DNA from: Alectoria sarmentosa
Lineage: Eukaryota; Ascomycota; Lecanoromycetes; Lecanorales; Parmeliaceae
Assembly: GCA_009733775.1 (NCBI GenBank)
Contig: WOGZ01000029.1
Span: 62,001-126,000, forward strand
DNA length: 64,000 bases
Direction: 5' to 3'
Each line of letters opens with the position of its first letter. Positions within the stretch are counted from its first letter, which is position 1. The notes beneath the pieces were generated by a model that saw nothing but the letters and a program-made list of their open reading frames with translations, was not told the DNA's origin and did not search any database. The position numbers and the translations under genes are program-made. Shown piece by piece: positions 44,985 through 56,707 of this stretch.

Positions 44985-47183
44985 ATGGACCTCTCCAGCT
45001 CCCCTAGACCCTCAATTTCCTCTTATGCAAGCACGTCCACAAGCATTGCATCTTCCGCTACCACCTGCACATACTCTACCGCCCCAAGTACTCCGCTTTC
45101 ACTGGTCTCTAGGCCATCACCCCATTCAAGCCAATGGCAGTTGCCCTCTCAAACACCTCGCCGGCCAGTCTTTCAAAGTCTGCCGCCGGAGATTTACGAC
45201 TGTGTATTACAGAAATTGAGAGTCATCCACGAGGATCAAGCGTCGCAAAGCTGCCAAACATGTCATCTTCGAGACTTATGTTCGCTTGCCTTGACCAGCA
45301 GATCATGGGACAAAGCTGTGGTCAAACGAATGTGAGTCAATACTGCCCGCCATTGCAGAATAGAGGAGCATGCGGCTAATACGCTCATAGGTATGATCGG
45401 ATACATATCGTGGGACCCGACTCGAAGGAACAAATGAAGAAATACAAAATGAAGACTGGAGTCCGGCTAAAACTATTGAGACGGACACTACGGGAACGAA
45501 GCTTCCTTGCGCAGCACGTGCGCGAGCTCAAGATCCCTCGCCTTCAAGCGGAGGGAGACCCCTTCAGGAAAGACATGATCAATATAGCGGCATCTCTGGT
45601 CATGGCCTGTCCCAACTTTGAGCGGCTAGTCGGCTTCTATCCCGTCTATGCCCACGAATTCGATCGATTAACGCACGCCCTGTCAACTCGAAAGAAATTG
45701 AAAGAGCACGTGTGGTTGATTGGAGAAAGTAATTTATCTTTTCGGTTCATCATTCCCCTTTTCACCATAGTTCGGGGTCCGAGACCTTTTCCGCCTCCTG
45801 AGACATGTCTTCTGAGCCTTAAGCCATCCTTCAAAAGAGAAATACTGACACAGAAATCATTCAGACGCCGCCATAACCCAACGGAGTCAGAAACAACTAG
45901 CTCCTGGCCTAATGAATCCAGAGCAAAAGGAGTCGTTCATTTTTTTTCATCATGCATGGACTTCGCTGACCACACTGTTACTTCACTCGCCTGGCCTTGG
46001 CATCTTGGAAAAGGACATCTTTGTGAACATCAAGAACAACGGAGATCCACGTAAAATCCAAGGGTACGTACAGCTCGGAGAATATCCTTAGCAGACTGGG
46101 GTCACATGTAATCTTACGGAAGCAGAAAGCTCCTTTTCTCCCCAGAGCGGTCTTGTTACCTTGGTAAAAGGCCGTGTTCGGACAGTCGAAACACCTTTCT
46201 GCTATCTGAATCTGTGTCATTTCTCAACCATTTTACCCAAAAAAAGGCGACGCTGACTCCGAAATCTTCGTAGATCAGGAATACTGCATCGATTACCAGC
46301 CCTGAAACATCTAGCTATTTCCAATTTCGACATGGACGACTTTGACGATTATGCCCTGCAGTATTTGCCAGCGCTCCATTCTCTGCGTCTCCAGGATCTC
46401 GAAGGAGTCACTTTTTGGGGTCTTTCGGAATTCTCGCGCACCACAAACGCCTTTTCTCTTCGCAGTCTCTCGTTGGTCAACCTGGACATCATGTACCTAT
46501 CCGCCATATCAAATATGCTCCTCCACCTGAGAAACCTCAAACGCTTCACTCTGGTACAAGACACTTCACCCGAACTTGCTGAAGGAGAAATAGCCATCCA
46601 GCCGATCATCGCGTCTGACCTTGTCGAGTTTCTCCACTGGGAAATCATCGTACCCGGTTCCGCAAACGTGAACCTCGCAAATTCCATCAAGGCAAAAGGC
46701 TTCCCACGGCTCCGTACCATAAGAGCTCCCTCAGATCACTTCGGACTGCTCCAGGCTCTCTGCAAACCCAGAGCCCGAATCCAACTGCCCGGCGACTGGA
46801 ACAGGATAAACAACGCCCACACCATGGCACCCGCCAGCCTCCTCACGTCCCGCCGAGCCGCCCAGCAAAGGCTCGAGGAGGCATGGAACACGGTGCAGTT
46901 CAAAGTCGTCGTGCAAGAAGATGACCTCGTTCACGAGATCTTCGATCTCAATGGCTTCATTGGCGAGATTGGGTCTAAGATCGATTACAGTCTCGAACCC
47001 GATGTGCCGGAGAGCGACCAGGCGTGGATTGATTTTTCAGATGTGGTCAGCGGTCGGGATGAGATGGCGTTCAAGGATTCGTGCAGAGGTTTGTGGAATG
47101 CCAGTAACCCGTGTGGATATAAGTGGTGGCAACATACTGAGAGACCGAGGTATCGGAGGGTTGATTTGCAGGATTTCTTTTAG
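44985..47183 (+). CDS. F-box protein with leucine-rich C-terminal region
   Basis: A substrate-recognition subunit predicted for SCF ubiquitin ligases. Four exons (44985-45331, 45391-45728, 45865-46063, 46274-47183) give 597 residues. After a Ser-rich N-terminus the F-box is FQSLPPEIYDCVLQKL...LCSLALTSRSWDKAV (about residues 62-115). The 136-base intron restores WLIGENAAITQRSQKQLAPGLMNPEQ, which confirms the frame. Leucine-rich-repeat-like strands follow: AWTSLTTLLLHSPGLGILE, RLPALKHLAISNFDMDDF, YLPALHSLRLQDLEGVTFWGL. The C-terminus WWQHTERPRYRRVDLQDFF is a family signature. The start is the first in-frame ATG. Targets are unknown. Confidence 0.9.
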
Positions 47184-48141
47184 GGAACCATGGTCGACGG
47201 TGTAATGATTTTGTGTTTTGTTTCTTGGAACAAGCTATGAAGAAGGAAGGAGAGGTCATTTGGATCTGGTTTTCTTGGGTTGGTAACCTTGAGATGTTAG
47301 CTAGCTTCTTGAAACCACGTCGATACCCCTTTGATATAGCAATGTCAAGCCGAAAGTCCCTCATCTACAGTATCAATAATCTTGTTTGTTTGACAAGGGG
47401 GCAAAAGCCCAAGCTTATGACCTTTTTGCCTTCACCTACGCCCCTGTGACGTGAGAGCAAGGCCTTTTTCATGGAACTGAAAACTCTCTTCCATGGACCT
47501 TGACCATTCTCCCTAGGTGACCATTAGCTTCGACGTGTGCCCATCTCTCTTTCTTTCTTGCTTGCTCTTCAGCCTGAGCCCAACATTGATAGAGCCCGAG
47601 AGGGCCTGACAAGATCCGAAACCCAACTTGCCTTGTCCGGACACATCGAAACAAAGGTACCAAACCTTGAGATCAAATGTCAACATCGCTCTTGGCTTCC
47701 TTCTCTTCCTTCACCACACCATGAGCCGTCACCCTAGCCGGTGAGGATACAAAACACTCGATCGTCCTCGAACATCTTCCCCTATAGCTTGCAGATGGAC
47801 CCACAGCGAAGTCAAAGGATGATTTACAGACTTCAGTCCGTCTTTTCAAAGGTATAGCAAGAATCACCATATGTACAGCAATCGCACCATGCATCTGCTT
47901 TTTCACCGCGGCCCCTCCTCCATCTCGTTTCCATCTTTCTTGCTTGCTTGTTGTGACGCCAATCATGCCAAAACTCCCCGCAAACCCGCTCGCTCAAATA
48001 GCAGAGATCCTCCCTAGCCCCAGTCGTAAGCCAATAGAAAGCACGCAGCAAGACGGCATCAGCATGTAAAGCACGCGCCATAAAGCCGAGGGGGGTTTAC
48101 ACCAATCCATCCATCGTTCGAGCTCATTGTCGTCAAAGTCA
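47184..48141. other. Convergent spacer, F-box and SCH9
   Basis: About 960 bases without a supported gene, probably both 3' untranslated regions. Confidence 0.5.
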
Positions 48142-51100
48142 TTAAATGTCGAAATGGCCATTGTTGAATATTCCCTCATCGTTAGACGTGGTCTTGATGA
48201 TCCCACTCATACGGTCCCCTCGATTGCTTTTCGTGCTTGGTAGTTGGGTCCAGCCATCGTCATCCTCCATATCTTCATCCATTGTCTCGAGATCTTGACC
48301 TTTGAACTGCTCGTCCATGGTACTCTCATCCACAAAAGTGAAGCCCTTGAAATTCGCCTGCATGCCTGGAGACAGCGGAGTAGAGGCCGGCATAGCACCA
48401 GTAGCCAGCGCTACTGCTCGCTCGTTCAAAGACGAAGAGTTCTGTAGGGCATTGGTAAATTCGGGGTCAAAGTTGGACACATCGCGTATGTTCTTGAGCT
48501 TGGGCTTGAAAGGCGGCACGACCATTTTGTTCATCATTGCCTTCCAGTCAGTGTCTGCAAAGAAGATGTGCTCTTTAAGCTCGTCCGCGTCCCTCTTCGC
48601 GCCTAGTCGGTGTTTTGGGTTACGATTGAGCAGGCCCTTGACAAAATTTCTTCCCTCTGTGCTTAAAGCATCCTTGGGAAAGCGGACCTTGCCAAACGCA
48701 ATGTTCTTATACATTTGCTGTGTATCGTCGGCATAGAATGGGCTCCATCCACAGACCATTTCGAATACCAAGACACCAAGAGACCAGAAATCCACCATTG
48801 TGGTGTATCCTGCTTCGTCGAGTAATACTTCTGGAGCCAGGTATTCCGTAGTTCCACAAAAGGTGTTGGTGGTCTGATCCTTTGTAAGATTGGCCTTTGA
48901 TAGACCGAAATCGCAAAGCGAAATATGGCCATTCGCATCAAGTAGTATGTTTTCTGGTTTCAAATCGCGGTATACGATGTCGTATTGGTGCAAATGCTGA
49001 AGAGCGAGGATCAGCTCGGCAATGTAGAATTTTGCACGGCCTTCGTCGAATCTGCCCTCTTTTTGTAAATGATAGAATAATTCGCCGCCAGACATGAAGC
49101 CAGTAACAAGATAGAGATCGGTAGGAGTCTGGAAGGAGAATTTGAGCCCGACAATGAATTGCGAGTTAGCTGTTGCAGTGCGGACGAGTATGTTGCGCTC
49201 CCCAAGAGTGTGAGCCACCTCTTTTTTCTGCACAATGACCTTCTTTGAAAGAACCTTCATAGCATAGATACGCCCAGTATCCTTTTTCACCACCTGAAAA
49301 ACTTGACCAAAGGTACCTGCCAATTGTAGATTAGCAACAGATGTATACGTAGTACATCTAAAACTTACCTTTGCCTATCAACTTCAATATCTGAAAATCG
49401 TCGGGTCCAAACTTTGTCTTATCCGTTTTTTGAAAAGAGAAGTCGAGGTGGACTTCGCCAGAGACATGATCTTCTTCGGGATCGCGAGCTTCCAGCCTGT
49501 ACCATCCTTCAACTCTCCTATTCTCATGGAATACGTCCGGATTGACCTTCACGAGGCCCAAGAACGCTTCGTGATTCCCACTGTCGTAGATGTTGATGCT
49601 AATTTCAGATTGTTTCCCCAGGACATCACTGTCCAAATCCATTAGTAAGACGCAAAAAATGGAGACCGTGAGAGATGCTTACAAAACTGCTTCATGATTC
49701 CATATCGGATCGGTGATTCTACCATTCTTGAATTCCTTTTGGTCTTTGAGACTCGTCGTGCTGCTTTGCCGACTCTTCATCGGGATCGCCATGGACCTAC
49801 CCATGTCGCCACTAGGTGCTTTGATTGGGACACCACCAACAGACTGGTCTCTGCTTCTGGGTTCAGGTTTTGAATCCACGTCTCCTTGTCTATAGCCAGT
49901 GGCAATCGACTCAGTCTCTTCAAAGGCGCAAACAGCATATGGATTGAAACTGGGCCTTAACCCTCGAGCTCCTGCTATTGTCACGGACAGTTTTCCTTTG
50001 GGAGGACCGACTGGTGGCGATGACCGAGGTGTCGACGCTTCGATTGTTCCATTCGTGCTAGACTTTTCATTGCCCTGGTCTATAATAGGCGGGGTTCGTC
50101 TGGCCGACTCTGAGCCATCGTTCGACAGTGCTCGTGGAGTGAGTGGAGGGGTATTCTTTTTACGCAGCGAAGCCGCGTGATCAGTTAGCTTTGCAAGTTC
50201 CAGGTGTGAAATTAAAGAAGAAAGTGCAGATTTTCCAGGTGCATCCGAAGTTGGGGTGTTTGGTATCGATGATGAACGAGAGGATGTGGGATTCGAAAGG
50301 TGTGCAGCGTTAACAGAAGAGCTTGTTGTAATACTGGAGAGGGGGTTCAAGCCGGCAGTCTGTTGGTGTGTGCGTACTGGCAAGACGTTGCTTCCAGATC
50401 CTTGCCGTTCCAGAAGAGGATGACAGGAATTGGACATGTCAGCTTCGCGTGTTTGCGAGCTGCCATCACTGCCAGTTTCGCTCACTTTGCGTGTTGAAGA
50501 AGAAGAAGATGACGAAGGTGGCGGCGTTGGGTACGCAGGAGTGGCTATGGGATCAAACCTTCCAACCTGCGTCTGTTTCTGGGATGGTGGGAGCAAGGGC
50601 TGTTGCGAATCTATCTCCTCTTGCTCGCCAGGGGAGCTAGGAGCTGTGGGCAAAGCGCCGCTCGCAAGCCCTCGACCGAGCTTCGACGCAGGCAATTCCA
50701 TCTTTTGCGCGGAGTGAACAGGCAAGAGACAGTATTAATTGCTGGAACTTGTGAAAGATCTTTCACGAACCTGTCCAAAATAGCTGTGTAATATTCCGGG
50801 CAACCGTTTGTCAGAGGGGTCAGGATGAGGTGTGGCGACGCCGGATGGCGGCGCTGATCCTATGCTGTGAGTCTCATCGTCCGAGTGACTACGCAGTTTG
50901 AGTATCATTAGCTGCCATGATTGTTGCGTCTCGACGAAAAGGATGTATGGAAGCACGAGGCTTCAGGAGGGCGAGCAAGGATTGATGTGGCAAATGCTCG
51001 CAAACATGAAATGTGCATTGAGCGTGATTGTGTTGAGATGGCAGGTATGCAGGAGAGGATGAAGGCAAAATCGGGGTCGAAAATGAGAGACGTGGCGCAG

Positions 51101-51517
51101 GTGAGAAGGCTGGGGGGAGGGATTATGTGTGATGTCAGGTAAGTGTTTGGGAATATTTTTCGTTCGGCTCCGTGGCTTGGCAGGGAAGGTCGGATGATCT
51201 GCACTAAGCTCCTGGAGCTCTGTTGCTGCTCACATCCAGCGAACTCGAGGAGTGTTGGGACAGATAGGATTTAGAAGGCAGGAAGAATTGTTCATGCCGG
51301 ATTGTAAATTGCGACATCAAGGGCAAAAACAGTAGCCCAAGTCTCGGGGCAAGATCGTGGTAAGGGACGAGAATGAAGACTGCACGAATTATGGGTCTGC
51401 GGGGCAAAAGCGAAAGGCCAAAGGAGGGAGGAGTGAGAGTGACTGAGTGACTGAGACTTGCCTCTGTGGATTGAGCAATTTTCGCCGCAAGTAGTCGGTA
51501 TTCAGCTGTTGAGCCAT
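48142..51517 (-). CDS. SCH9: AGC-family protein kinase with C2-like domain (Sch9)
   Basis: A nutrient and stress signalling kinase of the TORC1 pathway in yeast and filamentous fungi. Exons 50771-50888, 49683-50701, 49369-49628 and 48142-49316 are solid. SGVATPHPDPSDKRLPGILHSYFGQ and the C2-like region (GKLSVTIAGARGLRP...FNPYAVCAFEE, NHEAVFDVLGKQSEISINIYD) precede the kinase. The kinase shows the Gly loop LIGKGTFGQVFQV, the lysine AMKVLSKK, YRDLKPEN, CDFGLSKA, the activation loop TNTFCGTTEYLAPE and the hydrophobic motif FKGFTFVDES. The N-terminus is less sure. I prefer an extra exon 51462-51517 (MAQQLNTDYLRRKLLNPQ) joined by a GC-AG intron, which keeps frame and gives 875 residues. The alternative start is ATG 50908 (863 residues). 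Confidence 0.92.
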
Positions 51518-52866
51518 CTGCTCAGTCTGGTCGCTGCCAGCGAGCTTGGATTGTCGTTGGACGGTTCTGACACAAAAAATAACGAAGTAGACAGGTAAAG
51601 TATGGTAAGTATGCAAATGGTGGGGGGTGTTTTGGATGAGGACTGGGACTGGACTCTCTCTCTCTCGGCTCTGTCCGAACCCTCGCCTTTTCCGAGCGCC
51701 CGATTCGATGGGAAGAACGAACTATGTATTTTATTGCACCTTCAGACTTGGCTAGACTCTAGAGCACTTCCTCTAACAAATTGGCTCTAGCAAGCCCCAA
51801 TTTGGATGACCAACTTTCTGCACGTCTACGGGTGTTGGTGGTAGTCGTGGACTGCTACTCCTCAGCTTTCCTTTCCCACTGACGCCGATTTGAGAACAAT
51901 CTTCAGATACGGTAGGTTATATAATATAGATACTACTCGTTGCAAGTCTCCAGTGTTACACATGTTAAGTAGGTATATTACATCATCCAATTGGCCTTGC
52001 TCGTCTTCCAACAGCCTAATGTAAAGTAAACAGAGGTCGGCACGAATGATCCGGGACAGCGCTAGTAGCAGTACCCTACGTTCGGAAGGCGGCCCTGTAG
52101 CCGGGGACCGTAGAATGATCTCGTGGGAGCGCATAGATTGAACTTAGGGATTTCTTTTGAACCTGATACGGGTATTGGGCCCCAAGCTGGGCTCGGACCA
52201 GGTACAATTGTGAAGAAGCTCTAAGACCATTGTTCCGGCAACCTTTCAGGCGGGGCTTTACTCTATCCGGTATCATAACGCACGAGTCTTAGCGTCCAGG
52301 ACTTTCAATCAATGTAGGTAAGCACCTGAGGATACAGTAGTCGCTCCATCAATTTCCCCATAGGTGTTTGGTGTACCGTGTGTTCTCCGTGGGGGTGCAT
52401 GTCAACGGCTAGAGACCTAAAACTCTCTCTGGAGCCGCCGTGGGGCAGTAAGTCTAGTACGTCTAGTACGTGACTCTTCTGACTTATATCTACAGCTACA
52501 GCACAGTACAGCACAACTTGTGTGGAACTCGCAAAATCTGGGCGGAAGATTATTAAGGGCTGAAGGAAGGCTTATGGGATTCCACAAGAGCTTCTCCGTG
52601 CAACGATAATTGAGATGTTCCCCGGCCTTCCCTTTGCAATGAGATATCCAGGCCATTTATTACTAACCATGAACGTTCACCGCCCAGCCGTTTAATTACA
52701 CAAGGACCGAGGGACTAGACCGGTACTCGGCTGATGCTCGGTTGAGATCTCTCCTTAGTCAGCAATCAGCAAGGAAACAGCAACGCGACATTCGCAAGTA
52801 TTGCCAAGACAAGACGATAGACTAGCTAGGGGCAACCTTTGCTAAAATATCTTTGAATCGGCAGTC
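51518..52866. promoter_or_regulatory. Divergent promoter region, SCH9 and RSC7
   Basis: About 1.35 kb between divergent genes. I see no RNA gene or coding region. Confidence 0.45.
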
Positions 52867-54645
52867 ATGGCCCGGACATCTCGAGCCCAAGCTGCGAGAG
52901 CAGCGAAAAGTAAGGATCACCCTTTTTCCTTGCTACAAACAACACTCATATGGCTCAAGAAAACTGAGCAAGACGTGGAGGACCACTCCCAAATCGCTGA
53001 CAATCTATTGGCAGGAATATCAACACCCCAAGCACCTGATGTCTCTGACGAAGAAATAGTAGACGGCCCAGTCTCAGGTCCAGCAAGTATTCAGGAAATT
53101 GGAAGTGAAAATGAAGAGGAAAATGAAATAGAGGTGGAGGAGGAAGACGGCCAAGCTACACCAGCCGCCGAATCAGATGCGGGCTCTCGCCTCTCAACGC
53201 CCAACCCTGGACGAACACCTAAACCTCGAAAGCGTGGAAGACCTGCCAGACGAGGATCAAGTCGTCGAGGTGCAGCAGACGAATTAGAGTCACGAGATAC
53301 CGGGTCGGAAGCAGGAACGCCCAGGAAGAGAGGAGGTTGGCGTGGACGTGGCTTTGGAGGTGGAAGATGGGGCAAGCCAAGGGGAGGGCCGTCACATGTC
53401 ACGCAAGTACCTCTGGACAAGGAAGGCAATATGGCCCCCGTCAAGGACGATGAAGTACAGCTGCCTCCGGACCCTGAGGGTGAGGAGAAAGTCGACGTGA
53501 ATGGACACCTCAATGGGGGTAGAGAATACCGCGTCAGAACCTTCTCCATCGAAGGAAAGGGAGAACGGCTTTATATGCTATCTACTGAGCCAGCAAGATG
53601 TATCGGATTCCGCGATAGCTACCTGTTTTTCCAAAAACACAAACAGCTTTACAAGATCATTCTTGCAGAAGAGGCCAAAAAAGATCTGATCGAGCGGGGC
53701 CTTATCCCTCACTCATACAAGGGAAGGGCAATTGGTGTTGTCACTGCCCGCTCTGTCTTTCGAGAGTTTGGAGCAAAGATTATAATCGGCGGCAAGAAAA
53801 TCACAGATGATTATCAGGCGGCTGCAGCACGCGCCAACGGGGATGTCGAAGGCGATCTAGCTAATCCTGAAGACGATCTACCTGGTGGTGGTGAGGAGTA
53901 CGACAAGAACAAGTTTGTTGCCTGGCACGGGGCAAGCGCCGTTTACCACACAGGAGCACCGAGCGTGCCTATAGTCAACGGCAAGGCCGTAGAAGGCAAG
54001 AAGCGCAAGATCATCGTCACTGGAGCAAATTGGATGTTCGAACACGCCCGAGAGGCTAGGTAACAGCCACAATCTCTCAAATCCGGATCCAGGACTGACT
54101 TTACCAGCCGCTTCAATTCTTCTCTCGCCGTCCAGCGTCGTCATAGCTTGAACGGAGTCTACGACGTCCACACCAATGTCATGCAGTACCCAAAGATCAT
54201 GCAGCCGACGCACGCTCGATGGGAGCAGATTTTACCTACATCGCCAACGTCAAGAACTTCGCAGATCGCAGCTGGTCAGATGAACGGAGTTTTGTTCAAT
54301 GGGCTAAATGGTACTACGGGACACCACGATGGCCGCGGACCAGTCGCCAATACAATATTTCCAGAGATTCCGTCAGTGTTCACACGAAACTTCATGATCT
54401 CGGACACGTACTACGAAGCTCCCCCTGCATCAGTATTGGGATATCCCGGACCCGACGAAGAACTCCTCGATGTTGGGCCTGGGGAGCTGACCCGTGTGCC
54501 GGAACATTTGCTTGACGAATTACCAGAAGGTTGCCGTCAAGCATTCGTCGAGGCGAGGGCAGTGGAGAGAGCATGGAAAAAACGCTGGGGCACGGATAAG
54601 GACGATGGAGCCCGGGCACCACTACGAATCACTTACAACACTTGA
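52867..54645 (+). CDS. RSC7: Chromatin-remodelling complex subunit Rsc7/Swp82 family
   Basis: Subunit of the RSC or SWI/SNF nucleosome-remodelling complexes, in the nucleus. Two exons (52867-54059, 54108-54645) give 576 residues. Residues 50-190 are acidic and then basic with Gly/Arg-rich patches (KPRKRGRPARRGSSRRG, an AT-hook-like GRP core; RGGWRGRGFGGGRWG). The conserved domain starts near residue 215 with YRVRTFSIEGKGERLYMLSTEPARCIGFRDSYLFFQKHK. It continues with LIPHSYKGRAIGVVTARSVFREFGAKII and DVHTNVMQYPKIMQPTHARWEQ, and ends with SDTYYEAPPASVLGYPGPDE. The family members Rsc7 (Npl6) and Swp82 are not separable by eye. Confidence 0.92.
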
Positions 54646-56707
54646 GTAAAATTACTGGCATCTGCGTAAAGTAGGAAAGATGCAGGGCTGATGATCAGCA
54701 AAACCGTCGTCTAAGCTCGGAGAAGCAGTGGTTCTCCTTTAGCTGCAGTTCAGTCGCGTGGACACGGGAGCCTTAGCTCTACTGCGACTACGTGGGAAAG
54801 CAATACTCGAATCATGACTCCTGCTTGTCTGACTCTATCAGCCGGAGCCTTGCATGCAGTACCAATCACCTTTGTCCTCTGACTGACTCTGACTAAAAGC
54901 ATCTTCGAAGACCAAGACTAAGATAGAGCAAAAAGTCAGGATGTGAAGGCTTTGCGACTGAAGCCTCTTCAAGAAGCCACCTATCCAACTGGACCATGTT
55001 AATGATCAAGGATTTCCTCTCATGTGCAAATTTGTGAAGCTTTCGTATCCGTAATCGATATGTTTGAGAAAGGACCGAGGCTCAAGGACTGGCTGCAGGG
55101 AGTCATTTTTCTTCTCTGGTTTTGATTCTCACAGTAGCGTAACGTAACTGCGTAAGCAGTCAGACTGTAGTCAAGGGCGGTCAGTGGTAACTCGACACGC
55201 ATAATCGTCTGATAAAATAGACAGGCTTGAGAAGATGGCTACCTAGAGAGAAAGATTCTTGATGGAGGATTCTGATTATTGCCTTGTACTGGTAGGTATA
55301 GCACTGGTACTTCAGTACTTGACTTACGAGTAATTATTTAGCTGAAGGAGCAGCAGACTTTTTGGCACGCCTCTTGGTGAGCCTTGAACAAACTCATTTA
55401 CGTACTACTTTACGAGTAGAGTAGTATTTTAATTAATTCCCGCATTTGTAATCCGGCAATTCTTTCTCTCTTGCATTCCCTTTTTTTTTCTCTCTTTTTT
55501 TTTTGCGGCGCCCCTTGGCTTGGCCTGGCTAATTGTAACGAAATTTCCCCCGACCCGACCACAGCGAAACCACTGCCTCACCACTCCGTACCGCCTCCAC
55601 CACCAATTTAATCCTCCATTATCGCCCATCGTCATCGTCATCACCACCAACAAACCTCTTTCCTTTTTTCCTTCTTCCTTCATCCCTCCTCTCATCGTGT
55701 CATAAAACCTCCACTCTCTCTTATTGCAAACGACACGCCTTCCTGCCTCCCGCTCTATTCCCAACACCCGCCGAGCGGAAGGCGGTCATTAGAGAGATTA
55801 CTCTTAATTTCCCCAAAACACTTTCCCCGACTCCGACTCCTCTCTCCTTGCCCATTCACCTCCTGCAGATCCAAAAAAACACGAAAAAAAACTCCTCTCC
55901 ACTGGGAAACACTCGTGTCAGAACAATATTGTCTGCCCTTACGAATACCTCTCTGTTCTGGAGACGTGGACTGGGGACAGACCTTCCGGAAGGGTGAAGA
56001 ATTCGGCATCCAGCAGTGCGACTACACGCAGCCAGTCTCTTGCCATTTGAAGCCGGGTCTCAGCATCAGACCGTAACGAGCACTCTTGGCAGCTAAACGT
56101 CTGTTATTTGCTCTTATCCACACGGGTTCGGTCAATCAGGCTCCCATCTATGGCTTTGCACGTTTAGAACCTTCATGAGGTTTCCTCGCTTCTTCATCAT
56201 TCTACATCTACTCAACATTTCGACGATCCAGCTCAGGCTAAACGAGCTTTTCACTAAGACTTGTGACTCCTTGAGTCAATCCTGGACAGTACCTGACAAA
56301 GAAACTGCAACACTGCACGCTTCCGCATCAACAACACGCTGCAGGATAACTTCATCATATTCCCTTATCTTCAGGCTTTTCAATTTTAGCGATCTTGCAC
56401 TTTCAGCGTAACGACTATCTTTTCATACAACGATTAACGACCACCACCATCACCAAAGCAGATCCTACACCGGGGTACAGCTTCGATTCCAATCTGAAAC
56501 CGCCCATGACATCAAACTAGGGCGCTTGAATACTGGATCCTCGCCTTAACTTCCCATCAACCTCGCCAAGGCGTGCTCCACGCTGGTGGTAGTGGCAGGT
56601 GGGGACAAGTGAAGGCAAGGGATATCCAGGTCATCGACGCTTCGTAAACATTATCTTCGTCTCAACAATCGAGCCTTTGGCCTCTCTTGGAGTACTGTTG
56701 CCACATC
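54646..56707. promoter_or_regulatory. Long leader/promoter region of the CLG1-like cyclin
   Basis: About 2 kb. It has T-homopolymer runs near 55480-55502, then a strongly pyrimidine-rich stretch to about 55900, typical of long fungal leaders. A small upstream reading frame lies at 56175-56411. Confidence 0.5.
56175..56411 (+). other. Possible upstream ORF, 78 codons
   Basis: Begins at ATG 56175 and ends about 300 bases before the cyclin ATG. Its hydrophobic start (MRFPRFFIILHLLNISTI) resembles a signal peptide but matches no family. It may be an upstream ORF in the leader of the cyclin mRNA, or simply chance. Confidence 0.3.

Noticed and set aside
48142..50908. A secondary-metabolite or defence cluster around the ligase, SDR and hydrolase genes
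   Set aside because: No core synthase, transporter or regulator lies nearby; the neighbours are housekeeping genes on both strands.
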